From NCBI GenBank assembly GCA_029268515.1, contig JAQWNP010000016.1:1-64000 (forward strand): a DNA stretch of 64,000 nt, written 5' to 3'. The position numbers were made by a program, and so were the translations under genes. Origin of the DNA: Phycisphaerales bacterium. Lineage in GTDB: Bacteria > Planctomycetota > Phycisphaerae > Phycisphaerales > SM1A02. The notes beneath the pieces were generated by a model. It worked only from the letters and a program-made list of their open reading frames with translations, was not told where the DNA came from and made no database searches. Below are positions 15,914-24,364 of this stretch, one piece after another (within the stretch, counting starts at the first letter, position 1; every line of letters begins with the position of its first letter).

Positions 15914-17823
15914 GATGTTTTCACCTGACCATCGTTCTTGAGAAGTCCTTTGATCTCATCAACAAGTTCGCCTACCTGAAAGCTCCGTCCACGGATGTGA
16001 TTGATTGATGCCACATCGACCAGATACCGAGCTCGCAAAAGCATCGCCAGCTGGCCTGTATTAATTTCAGGCACGATGATCTGATCATATTGACGTAACA
16101 CCTGCTCGATATTGGCTGGCATGGGATTGAGATAACGTAAGTGTGCCCTGGCAACATGGATGCCCTGCTGCTCAAGCCGCTGTGCAGCGGTCGCAATTGA
16201 GCCGTAGGTACCGCCCCATCCCAAGATCAGCGTTTTAGCGTCGGCAGCACCTTCGACGACAAGCGGTGGAATAACAGAAGCTGCCCGAGCAACTTTCTCT
16301 GCTCGCAAGCGAATCATATTGTCATGATTTTCGGGATCATAGGAGACATTACCTGTTTGCTCATCCTTCTCTAAACCACCAAGCCGATGCTCTAAACCAA
16401 CTTGACCAGGAATCGCCCAAGGTCGAGCAAGTGTCTCGGCATCACGAGCATATGGTTCAAATTTTTCACCTTCAACAGCCGTGGGGTGTTCAATTTTAAT
16501 GGCTGGAATTGAATCAAGATCAGGAATGAGCCAGGGCTCAGCGCCCGTTGCGAGCGATGCGTCGGAAAGATAAACCACTGGGCACATGCAATGAACGGCT
16601 AAGCGAACTGCCTCAATAGCCATCGCAAAACAGTCAGCAGGACTCTGAGGTGCCACCACAACAACCGGCGCTTCACCTGGGCGTCCATACATCGCTGTAA
16701 GCAAATCCGCTTGCTCTGTCTTGGTTGGCATACCTGTAGAGGGTCCAGCTCGTTGCACGTCAACAACGACAAGTGGCAGTTCAAGAATAACTGCAAGTGC
16801 CATTGCCTCCGCCTTCAGAGCCATACCTGGCCCCGACGTACCTGACATTCCCAGTGCACCAGCGAAGCTCGCCCCAATGGCACAACAGACTGCTCCGATT
16901 TCATCTTCAGCCTGCATCATCTTCACATCGAACTGCTTGTAGCGCGCAAGTGCATGCATGAGATCTGAAGCCGGCGTAATCGGATATCCCGCGTATACCA
17001 GCTGCTTGCCTGCCTTTTGCGCTGCGGTCACAAATCCAATCGCAGCTGCTTCATTACCCGCAATCTTGCGATATGTACCTGGAGGCATCTTGGCTGGTGC
17101 TACGTCATAGCGGGTAGCAAACAGTTCAGCAGTCTCACCAAAGTAATAACCAGCTTTTAACGCTTTTTCATTCAAAGCCGCCAGATCAGGTCGTTTTTTT
17201 TGCTTGTTTAGATAGTGATCAAAGAAGTCCAATGTTGCATCAAGCGGCCTGTGATAAAGCCAGTAAGCAATTCCAAGTGCATACATATTTCGACAACGAT
17301 CAATATCACGGACTGATTCTTCTCCACCGGCCAACGACTCTCGCGTCATTCTCGACATTGGTATCTGGAATAGTCTGTACTGACTCACGAGATCTTCGTC
17401 TTCGAGTGGGTTATAGCCAGCTTCGTACCCAGCTTTTTTTAAATTTCCCTTCGTGAATTCATCACTATTGACAATGACAATCCCACCTGGTTCAACATCA
17501 ACAATGTGCACCTTGAAGGCAGCAGGATTCATTGCAACTAACGCATTGACGATATCACCTGGTGTGTGAATATTCTCATTGGCAAAATGAACCTGAAAAC
17601 CTGACACGCCAAAAGTAGTTCCTCTTGGCGCTCGAATCTCTGCTGGAAAGTCAGGGAACGTCGCAAAGTCATTACCGAGCAATGCAGATGTGTTGGTGAA
17701 TTGGCCCCCAGTTAATTGCATCCCATCTCCCGAGTCACCCGCAAAGCGGATAGCGACTCGAGGAATCGTTTCACTGGGCACCTCGGTATGGGGCGGCATG
17801 GTTGTCGTCTCTGCTGTGGACAC
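15910..17823 (-). CDS. korA: 2-oxoacid:ferredoxin oxidoreductase, fused gamma-alpha subunit
   Basis: A 637-residue subunit. The gamma domain comes first (about residues 24-210, with IRFAGDSGDGMQLTGGQF and FPDFPAEIRAPRGTTFGVSG). The pyrimidine-binding alpha domain follows (from about 255, with GYPITPASDLMH, MQAEDEIGAVCCAIGASFAGA and TSGPGMALKAEAM). The C-terminal part carries GGTYGSIATAAQRL. This gamma-alpha fusion is typical of KorA. The start is a GTG at 17823 without a clear ribosome-binding site; an ATG eight codons downstream is an alternative. It is the first gene of the korA-korB-mnmG-tRNA unit and overlaps korB by four bases. Confidence 0.93.
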   Translation of the reverse strand: MSTAETTTMPPHTEVPSETIPRVAIRFAGDSGDGMQLTGGQFTNTSALLGNDFATFPDFPAEIRAPRGTTFGVSGFQVHFANENIHTPGDIVNALVAMNPAAFKVHIVDVEPGGIVIVNSDEFTKGNLKKAGYEAGYNPLEDEDLVSQYRLFQIPMSRMTRESLAGGEESVRDIDRCRNMYALGIAYWLYHRPLDATLDFFDHYLNKQKKRPDLAALNEKALKAGYYFGETAELFATRYDVAPAKMPPGTYRKIAGNEAAAIGFVTAAQKAGKQLVYAGYPITPASDLMHALARYKQFDVKMMQAEDEIGAVCCAIGASFAGALGMSGTSGPGMALKAEAMALAVILELPLVVVDVQRAGPSTGMPTKTEQADLLTAMYGRPGEAPVVVVAPQSPADCFAMAIEAVRLAVHCMCPVVYLSDASLATGAEPWLIPDLDSIPAIKIEHPTAVEGEKFEPYARDAETLARPWAIPGQVGLEHRLGGLEKDEQTGNVSYDPENHDNMIRLRAEKVARAASVIPPLVVEGAADAKTLILGWGGTYGSIATAAQRLEQQGIHVARAHLRYLNPMPANIEQVLRQYDQIIVPEINTGQLAMLLRARYLVDVASINHIRGRSFQVGELVDEIKGLLKNDGQVKTS

Positions 17824-18077
17824 GAAGGTGATCCAAGTAAGGTTTTGTAAGGTTGCTCTAGTCTGGTCTTAAGGACGATATGATATCAAAACAGAGCTAT
17901 CTGTTGCCCGCAAACCTTGTTTATGACCATTGAAGCTGGCTTTAGCGGCTCTCTTGTTACCAGCAGTCCAGAAAACAATATGGCTGCTAAAAACAATGCA
18001 GGGCAGCTCCTCGAGCAGGGCGAAAGCCAAGCCTCTTAGAACGACCTTGCGATCGCAGGTTCGCTTGAACCACTTGT

Positions 18078-19448
18078 TTATGGTGTTCTGCAGTTGCCAA
18101 TATCCTCAAGCAGCTGCTCAACGTCTTGTTGATTCACTTCTCCATCGTGATTGATGTCAGAAATGAAGAAGTCAGGACAAATTGCTTGTGCGTCACGGCA
18201 AGATGAATCAGAACCAGTCCAAGTACCACCAGCCTTTTCACAGGCCTTCTCTGTAACCTCGAGACAGCTTGAACCAATACAACATGCGCCCAACACAAAT
18301 ACTGAATCGGCCATCCAGTGACCAGAGCCGGCAATATCATCATTGGGCGTCAAGAATATGCAGTTCTGTATTGAGGCTCGGCTTTGTAAACCACGGTACA
18401 TGCCACCACCGTTGTAGTGAGCCGCATTCTGACTAAAAGTACAATCAGACACTGATGAGTGGCTGGCATAGTCGTAAATTGCACCACCGTTGTAAGCCGC
18501 TGAGTTATTGCGAAATTGACAAGAAGAGACCAGCGTTCGTGTGTCATTACTGTTGTACATAGCTCCGCCACCATACGCAGCAACGTTGGAGCTAAATGAA
18601 CAATTAGTTACTTCAATAGAACTGTTTGAACTATAAATACCAGCACCCTTTTCCGCACGGTTGTTGACAAAATCGCAACCGGCGAGCGTAGGACGACTCT
18701 GGTAACCGTTGTACATGCCACCGCCATTGTAGGTAGCCCGGTTGCCTCTGAATTTACAGTCGATAATACGTGGCGAGCTATCAATATTGAGCATGCCGCC
18801 ACCAACCGTAACGCCCAACCCGAACAGCGTTGGATCACCTGTTCCGCCGGTCACTGTAAAGCCTTCGATGACAGTTGTTGGACCTTCGCCACTAATGCAC
18901 TTAATCACACTATCGTTAAGATCAGTGCCGTCGATAATCGTAAGGTCAGCACCTGCATCACTTCGCACTCTGACGGCGCGACCGTTCAGGTTCAACACCT
19001 CGTTATAACGACCTGGGGCGACCACAATCTCATCACCTGAGATAGAGGCATTGATTGCAGTTTGAATCGTATCGAACTGACTAGGTACATGGAGGTAGGT
19101 TGCCACCGTTCTTACCACGATCTCGCTGGAGATCGATGCAACTGGATGCATTCGCTTTGACGCAGCGGTTTCAATGTCGCGAACGACATTCCAGGAGAGA
19201 TCGGTCTCACTGAGAGCCAGCTGAAGGTCCTGATAGACGGCTTGCCTACGCATCTGCCCCGAAGCGCCAGCCTGCAGAGCACCCACATTGCCGACCGTCG
19301 CGTCAATCACCACATCAATAATCTGACGGTCCTGATTTTTTAAGGGCGAAGCGATGACCACCGAGCCAATAACGATTGCGGTTACTGCTGCCAGAACAAC
19401 AAATAAGGGAGCTAGACTATGACGACTCAGTCGTACCAATCCACTCAT
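18078..19448 (-). CDS. Membrane-anchored or exported beta-helix protein with dockerin-like C-terminus
   Basis: A 456-residue protein with one hydrophobic segment (about residues 12-33), a signal peptide or anchor. Residues about 115-375 form a right-handed parallel beta-helix: five imperfect repeats of the type N-x-A-x-Y-N-G-G-G-M-Y-N each mark a turn, as in polymorphic outer-membrane and pectate-lyase-like proteins. A Cys-rich module follows (GACCIGSSCLEVTEKACEKAGGTW), which I know from many planctomycete surface proteins. The last 26 residues (DINHDGEVNQQDVEQLLEDIG) resemble one calcium-binding dockerin/EF-hand repeat. It is probably an extracellular structural or carbohydrate-interacting protein. 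It is transcribed alone and divergent from the GspE-like gene. Confidence 0.82.
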   Translation of the reverse strand: MSGLVRLSRHSLAPLFVVLAAVTAIVIGSVVIASPLKNQDRQIIDVVIDATVGNVGALQAGASGQMRRQAVYQDLQLALSETDLSWNVVRDIETAASKRMHPVASISSEIVVRTVATYLHVPSQFDTIQTAINASISGDEIVVAPGRYNEVLNLNGRAVRVRSDAGADLTIIDGTDLNDSVIKCISGEGPTTVIEGFTVTGGTGDPTLFGLGVTVGGGMLNIDSSPRIIDCKFRGNRATYNGGGMYNGYQSRPTLAGCDFVNNRAEKGAGIYSSNSSIEVTNCSFSSNVAAYGGGAMYNSNDTRTLVSSCQFRNNSAAYNGGAIYDYASHSSVSDCTFSQNAAHYNGGGMYRGLQSRASIQNCIFLTPNDDIAGSGHWMADSVFVLGACCIGSSCLEVTEKACEKAGGTWTGSDSSCRDAQAICPDFFISDINHDGEVNQQDVEQLLEDIGNCRTP

Positions 19449-19888
19449 TGGAGACCACGCATTCTCCGCCCCTGTTCACCTTCTCAGAGACCAGCAGACT
19501 GGGCATTGACAAATCAGGCAGACCCCGAAACAACTGCCAAAACAAGATGCTGCAACTACCGGATTCTCTCTTTCCTCTCTCATACATCACCATTCGTGGA
19601 CAATGTATGACTCCTCACGCCTCTTCACCGTCTATTCTACCTCCACTATCAGGCCCGAGCGAATGAAGTCAGCCGAAATCGCCTTTTTAGCCCTTTTCTC
19701 GAACCAAAAACATTGATATTGGGTGGCAAACGGGCCCCCGGAGATCTGGTATCGAGTACGACTTTGGCCGATAGAGGCATCTATGGCCTTTAAACGACCC
19801 TACCCTCATAAGAAGTAGCCGTCCTGAGATACACTGGCACACACATGTGAATTCAATTCGACCCGCGAACGGGAGGAGCGCAGCCCAG
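19449..19888. other. Divergent intergenic region
   Basis: This 440-base region lies between the beta-helix gene (minus) and the FHA-GspE gene (plus) and should hold both promoters. It contains a near-perfect inverted repeat at 19766-19788. No coding sequence stands out. Confidence 0.5.
19766..19788. repeat. Inverted repeat upstream of the FHA-GspE gene
   Basis: GGCCGATAGA and TCTATGGCC, separated by GGCA, form a hairpin of about nine pairs with one mismatch. It ends about 100 bases before the start of the ATPase gene and could be an operator or a weak hairpin; there is no T-run typical of a terminator. Confidence 0.45.
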
Positions 19889-21598
19889 ATGGCCTATCTT
19901 GAGGTCAAAACGAAATCCGGCACCCAAAGATTAGCACTTGATGGTAGCCCCCTGACGATCGGCCGCCATGCTGATAACAAGCTTACTTTGGAAGATGATC
20001 AGACCAGCCGACGCCATTGTGTTATCGAGCCAACAGATGATGGTTATTGCATCAAGGACTTGAAATCACGCAATGGCACCAAGCTCAATGAAGATCGTGT
20101 TGAAAGAGATATGCTCGATAACGGCGACGTAGTTCGTATTGGATCGAGCGAATTGCGTTTCATTGATCCCGAGCAAAGACATCCAAATAAACGACCTGAT
20201 GTACCAGATTTCGAGGTCGCGATCGAGGAAGCACCAGCATTCAGCGAACCAGTTGCCACCATTGATCTTTCCGACGAAGTCACTGATGCCCAAACTGACT
20301 ATGAAGTAAAATTGCGAGAGATCATTGCTGCTGGGCACGACAAATCATTTGATGAAAATGATATTAGCCTCGTTGATAATCGCGGGGTCACGATGCATCA
20401 GGCAGAAGCATCAGGTCTTGAAAGTGGTTCAGATGAAGGCGCCGGCGAGGGTGTTCGCGTCTTTCGTTTGATGCTGCTTGCATGCTTCCGCTCTCGTGCA
20501 ACAGACCTTCATGTTGAACCACGTAGAGAAGGCGCCACAATTCGACTCCGGGTTGATGGATACATGCTCTCAGCCGTACATATGAGCGCCACGCTCTTTA
20601 AGCGTGTCCTTGGAATTGTTAAAATTCTCTGTGAAATTGATACGAGCCAGAAAAATACTGTCCAAGACGGACACTTCTCTGTTGCAGTTGGCGGAAGGCG
20701 CGTGGACTATCGTGTCAGCCTGACCCCTTCAATGCATGGCCAGAAGCTCGTCATTCGGGTTCTTGACTCGAGCAATGCACCCAGTCGCTTACATGAGCTT
20801 GGCATGGTGCCCTGGATGTACGAAAAACTCCGCGTTATGGCGACAAAGGATGCCGGACTTTTGCTCGCTTGCGGGCCAACCGGATCTGGAAAGACCACAA
20901 GCCTTTACTCTTGCCTACGTGAAGTCGATGTAGACCAACGTAATGCGATCACGATTGAAGATCCCGTGGAGTACTACCTAGATGGTTGTACGCAGATCCC
21001 AATCGACCACAAACAAGGCAACACTTTCGCCACTATTCTGCGATCAGTATTACGTCAGGATCCAGATGTCATCTTTGTTGGCGAGATTCGGGACATTGAA
21101 ACAGCAACGGTCGCAATGCAAGCATCAATGACTGGCCACCTGGTCTACACGACCGTGCATGCAAAAGACTCCATTGGTGCAATTTTCCGACTTCTTGATC
21201 TTGGTATGGAATCTTATCTGGTGGCAAATGCTCTGAATCTGATCGTTGCCCAGCGGCTGGTCCGGTTGCTTTGCCCAGCTTGCAAAAAGAAAGTAGCAGC
21301 GACTCCAGCTCAGAATCTACGTATGGGCAAAGCACTTGAAGGTGTGGGTGAAATCTATTCTCCCCGCGGCTGTAAGCGATGCCTTCTCACAGGGTTTACC
21401 GGCCGCCGAGCTTTGTTTGAGCTCCTTGATATCAATGACCAGATGCGGGATCAAATTCTCAAGACCCCCACGATCCAGGGAATCAGGCAGCTGGCTGAGC
21501 AGGGCCACTTTATGTCACTGGAGGCCTACGGCTTTGGGCTGGTTGCTCAGGGATTGACCAACTTTGATGAGATCGAGCGTGTCTCCGGGTCAAACTAG
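19889..21598 (+). CDS. GspE/PilB-type secretion ATPase with N-terminal FHA domain
   Basis: A 569-residue fusion. Residues about 1-95 are a forkhead-associated domain (ILTIGR-like LTIGRHADNKL, then TSRRHCVI and SRNGTKLN), a fold that binds phosphothreonine peptides. From about 195 onward it is a type II secretion/type IV pilus hexameric ATPase: HVEPRREGATIRLRVDG, Walker A GPTGSGKT (Gly-329 to Thr-336), EDPVEY, the Asp box with DPDVIFVGEIRD, the His box HLVYTTVHAKDS, and the zinc-type cysteines CPAC and CKRC. The GspE N1 domain is replaced by the FHA domain and an acidic linker. The ATG at 19889 is preferred to one 14 codons upstream because GGGAGGAG lies before it. No pilus genes adjoin it. 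Confidence 0.93.
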   Translation: MAYLEVKTKSGTQRLALDGSPLTIGRHADNKLTLEDDQTSRRHCVIEPTDDGYCIKDLKSRNGTKLNEDRVERDMLDNGDVVRIGSSELRFIDPEQRHPNKRPDVPDFEVAIEEAPAFSEPVATIDLSDEVTDAQTDYEVKLREIIAAGHDKSFDENDISLVDNRGVTMHQAEASGLESGSDEGAGEGVRVFRLMLLACFRSRATDLHVEPRREGATIRLRVDGYMLSAVHMSATLFKRVLGIVKILCEIDTSQKNTVQDGHFSVAVGGRRVDYRVSLTPSMHGQKLVIRVLDSSNAPSRLHELGMVPWMYEKLRVMATKDAGLLLACGPTGSGKTTSLYSCLREVDVDQRNAITIEDPVEYYLDGCTQIPIDHKQGNTFATILRSVLRQDPDVIFVGEIRDIETATVAMQASMTGHLVYTTVHAKDSIGAIFRLLDLGMESYLVANALNLIVAQRLVRLLCPACKKKVAATPAQNLRMGKALEGVGEIYSPRGCKRCLLTGFTGRRALFELLDINDQMRDQILKTPTIQGIRQLAEQGHFMSLEAYGFGLVAQGLTNFDEIERVSGSN

Positions 21599-21687
21599 AG
21601 GATTCTCTTGCCCTTGGCGCCGCACCTGTTAGGATGCTCCGCCATCAAGAACCGGCCCCCAGAGGCGATGTAACGGATTTGAAGACT

Positions 21688-22008
21688 ATGACTGATACCT
21701 ACACATCTAATCAAACGGTGACCTTCACCATTACTTCCGGACACATGCCCACGAAGGCCAAGAAAACGCTTGAGCGGTTGGTTGGCATGCAGACGGAGGT
21801 ACAAGGGGCACGAAAAGCACTGGCAAAACGCCGGCGACTCGTGACCAACAACACCTATATCCGTGCAGGTAAGCGTTGGACCGCTCGAGCAAAAGCGACC
21901 CGTCTCGCAGACACCAAAGAAGGCTCATCATTCACGCTTCACGTGTCTCCTCAGATCCTGTCGGATCTCAAGAGTGTCGAAAAATACCTGGATGCGAAGG
22001 TCAACTAA
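21688..22008 (+). CDS. Small basic protein of unknown function
   Basis: About 106 residues from the ATG at 21688 (an in-frame ATG at 21634 would give 124). The middle is strongly basic: AKKTLERLVGMQTEV, ARKALAKRRRLV and RAGKRWTARAKATR. The N- and C-terminal parts read like short beta strands and an amphipathic helix. It contains no cysteine and no membrane segment. The charge suggests binding to nucleic acid or the ribosome, but I recognise no family. It follows the FHA-GspE gene on the same strand and converges with the Nudix gene. Confidence 0.55.
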   Translation: MTDTYTSNQTVTFTITSGHMPTKAKKTLERLVGMQTEVQGARKALAKRRRLVTNNTYIRAGKRWTARAKATRLADTKEGSSFTLHVSPQILSDLKSVEKYLDAKVN

Positions 22009-22019
22009 CTTTCGTTTCG

Positions 22020-22712
22020 CTAAGTACGCTCATCTGACTTTTTCTCATCAAGCTTTGCAACTGCGTTGCCCTTGTTCCATTGCCCCAACTTCGCAATAAG
22101 TTGAGCGGCAAAAGGACTCAATGGATGCGGCAGATCAGATGCAAGATCAACCCATCGAACATCTGTGTACTCCCCACTTGTACCAGGTGAGTCTTCATTC
22201 ACCTGAACCTCATAGACCAATTCCCAAGTGCGAAGCCGCTGGTCACGAAGTAATGCCCTTGCAACCGGAAGGCCTCTCATCTTCAACCCTACTTCTTCAG
22301 TGATCTCCTCTGCGAGACTCTGCACCACACCCTTTTCAGGTTCGACCCCACCACTGGGACCAAATTCCCACATGCCCTGATAGTGAGCGACATGCTCACT
22401 GCGCTGCCCCATCAGCAGGCAACCTCCTCGAGCCACAAGACCAGTCACACCTAAAGCACGCACGCCAAGATCAAACCCGGCCCCTTGAACTGCATGGAAC
22501 CGGTATGGGCATGGCTGCACGTGAAGCGTGGCGCCCCCACATCCACTTCGATGGACGGCTGCGACATGGGTGATCAGCCCATCAAAAGCGCTGGGGTGCC
22601 GCTCACAGAAGCTGGCCCAGCGGGTCGCTGCTTGGTCCAGATAATCAGAATCTGGCTCATAGCTGGCCTTTGACCAGACCAGCTCAGGGGGCTTACGCAA
22701 TACGGTGACCAT
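22020..22712 (-). CDS. Nudix hydrolase
   Basis: A 230-residue protein with a Nudix fold in the middle (about residues 85-190). Family members hydrolyse nucleoside diphosphates linked to another moiety. The Nudix box reads GGVEPEKGVVQSLAEEITEEVGL. The three acidic metal-binding residues (EE..EE) are kept, but the usual Glu at the seventh box position is Lys and the usual Arg is Glu. About 80 residues precede the domain, with a conserved-looking HRSGCGG stretch and a CPYRFHAVQG segment. The substrate cannot be predicted. The start at 22712 is taken as the first plausible codon and is not certain. The gene is convergent with the small basic protein. Confidence 0.87.
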   Translation of the reverse strand: MVTVLRKPPELVWSKASYEPDSDYLDQAATRWASFCERHPSAFDGLITHVAAVHRSGCGGATLHVQPCPYRFHAVQGAGFDLGVRALGVTGLVARGGCLLMGQRSEHVAHYQGMWEFGPSGGVEPEKGVVQSLAEEITEEVGLKMRGLPVARALLRDQRLRTWELVYEVQVNEDSPGTSGEYTDVRWVDLASDLPHPLSPFAAQLIAKLGQWNKGNAVAKLDEKKSDERT

Positions 22713-22800
22713 TCCTAGATTCTAGGGACAGGAGCCCGGTCTGATAAGCCCGTCGGCCGGCCAACCTACGCAGCACCGCAGGCCGAGCTACAATGCCGGA

Positions 22801-24348
22801 ATGAGCCAAGAACTACTTCAATCTGCCGATCTTTACCGTCACCCACTCGTCGTCGATGCTGCCACAGCTGGTGACGACTGTGTAATCTCCTCCAACCCAG
22901 CAACCGATGAACCAATTGCCGCTGTCCGCTTGCAAAACAAACAGGCGTACAACGAAACTGTTCAACGAGCCATCAAGGCACAGCTTCATTGGCGGCGCAT
23001 TCCAGCGCCCAAGCGAGGTGAACTTGTGCGTCGCATGGGTAATGCATTCCGCGATCAGTGCGATCCACTGGGCGAGCTTGTGACTCTTGAGATGGGCAAA
23101 ATCAAGGCAGAGGGCATTGGCGAAGTCATTGAGTGCATCGACATTGCAGATTTTGCCGTCGGTCTTTCTCGTCAACTGTATGGACTTACTATCCAGTCCG
23201 AGCGACCTCAACACAGAATGTTCGAGCAATGGCAACCACTCGGAACAATTGGCATCATCACAGCCTTTAATTTTCCAGTAGCTGTGTGGGCATGGAACGC
23301 AATGCTTGCAGCAGTTTGCGGAGATGCGATGATTTGGAAACCAAGTCTCGCCACACCATTAACTGCAATTGCGATGACAAACATTGCACATGATGTCATG
23401 CGTAACCAAGACATTTTCAATCCACCAGATTGCGACCCTGCCGATATCTTTGGCCTTGTCATTGGTACCGATCCAGAGGTTGGCGAGACAATGGTGGATG
23501 ACCGACGCCTACCACTTATTAGCGCAACAGGGTCATGCCGCATGGGGCGCATCGTTGGCGAACGTGTTGCTGCCAGACTCGGCCGATCCCTCCTTGAGTT
23601 GGGAGGCAACAATGCCATCATCGTCATGAACGATGTAGACATGGATATGCTGCTACCGGGCGTACTTTTTGGTGCCGTCGGAACCGCCGGGCAACGATGT
23701 ACGTCGACCCGACGCCTGATCTGCCACAGTGATATTGTTGACGAGGTCGCCACACGGCTCGTGCCCGCTTACAAGAGTGTGCCAATTGGCAACCCTCTCG
23801 ATAAAGGCACCTTGATGGGGCCGCTCATCAATAACCAATCTGTCGTCGCGATGCGTGATGCCATTGAGCGAGCTGTTGCAGAAGGATGCCAGGTTCTCAC
23901 TGGCGGTGTTGAGGGTGTTGATCGCTTTAAGGATGCACCCGGCAACTTTGTTGAGCCCACGATTGTACGCGTACCCAAAGGCGTGCACCCCACCATTACA
24001 AAAGAAGAGACCTTCGCCCCGCTGCTCTACATCTTTGAGTTTGATGATCTCGATACTGCGATCGAAATGCACAATGATGTTGACCAAGGACTCTCAAGTG
24101 CCATCTTCACCTCATCGCTTCGCTCTGCTGAGCGATTCCTTTCTCCTGATGGCTCTGATTGTGGCATTGCCAATGTCAACATCGGCACCAGTGGAGCCGA
24201 AATCGGTGGCGCGTTCGGAGGTGAAAAAGACACCGGCGGTGGCCGCGAATCGGGTTCCGATTCCTGGAAGGCCTACATGCGTCGACAGACCTGTACGGTC
24301 AACTACGGTGCAGACATGCCGCTCGCGCAAGGCATTGAATTCGGGTAA
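22801..24348 (+). CDS. Aldehyde dehydrogenase of the antiquitin type (probable alpha-aminoadipic semialdehyde / piperideine-6-carboxylate dehydrogenase)
   Basis: A 515-residue NAD-dependent aldehyde dehydrogenase of the ALDH7 (antiquitin, AmaB) family. In lysine degradation these oxidise 2-aminoadipate semialdehyde, which is in equilibrium with piperideine-6-carboxylate. Visible marks are the cofactor-binding TAFNFPVAVW, the general-base region LLELGGNN, the catalytic Cys-300 in GTAGQRCTSTRR, and the ALDH7-specific C-terminal NIGTSGAEIGGAFGGEKDTG with GRESGSDSWKAYMRRQT. The length fits. The rest of a lysine pathway is not visible nearby; the gene ends 16 bases from the convergent fliA stop. 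Confidence 0.93.
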   Translation: MSQELLQSADLYRHPLVVDAATAGDDCVISSNPATDEPIAAVRLQNKQAYNETVQRAIKAQLHWRRIPAPKRGELVRRMGNAFRDQCDPLGELVTLEMGKIKAEGIGEVIECIDIADFAVGLSRQLYGLTIQSERPQHRMFEQWQPLGTIGIITAFNFPVAVWAWNAMLAAVCGDAMIWKPSLATPLTAIAMTNIAHDVMRNQDIFNPPDCDPADIFGLVIGTDPEVGETMVDDRRLPLISATGSCRMGRIVGERVAARLGRSLLELGGNNAIIVMNDVDMDMLLPGVLFGAVGTAGQRCTSTRRLICHSDIVDEVATRLVPAYKSVPIGNPLDKGTLMGPLINNQSVVAMRDAIERAVAEGCQVLTGGVEGVDRFKDAPGNFVEPTIVRVPKGVHPTITKEETFAPLLYIFEFDDLDTAIEMHNDVDQGLSSAIFTSSLRSAERFLSPDGSDCGIANVNIGTSGAEIGGAFGGEKDTGGGRESGSDSWKAYMRRQTCTVNYGADMPLAQGIEFG

Positions 24349-24364
24349 ACCAAGAAAAACCGAA

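Noticed and set aside
17824-17840. GGATCACCTT-like sequence resembling the 16S rRNA 3' end near the korA start
   Set aside because: Only about ten bases match and nothing else of an rRNA gene is present.
18058-18071. GGTTC-GCTT-GAACC hairpin after the beta-helix gene as terminator
   Set aside because: Five pairs only and no T-run on the minus strand.
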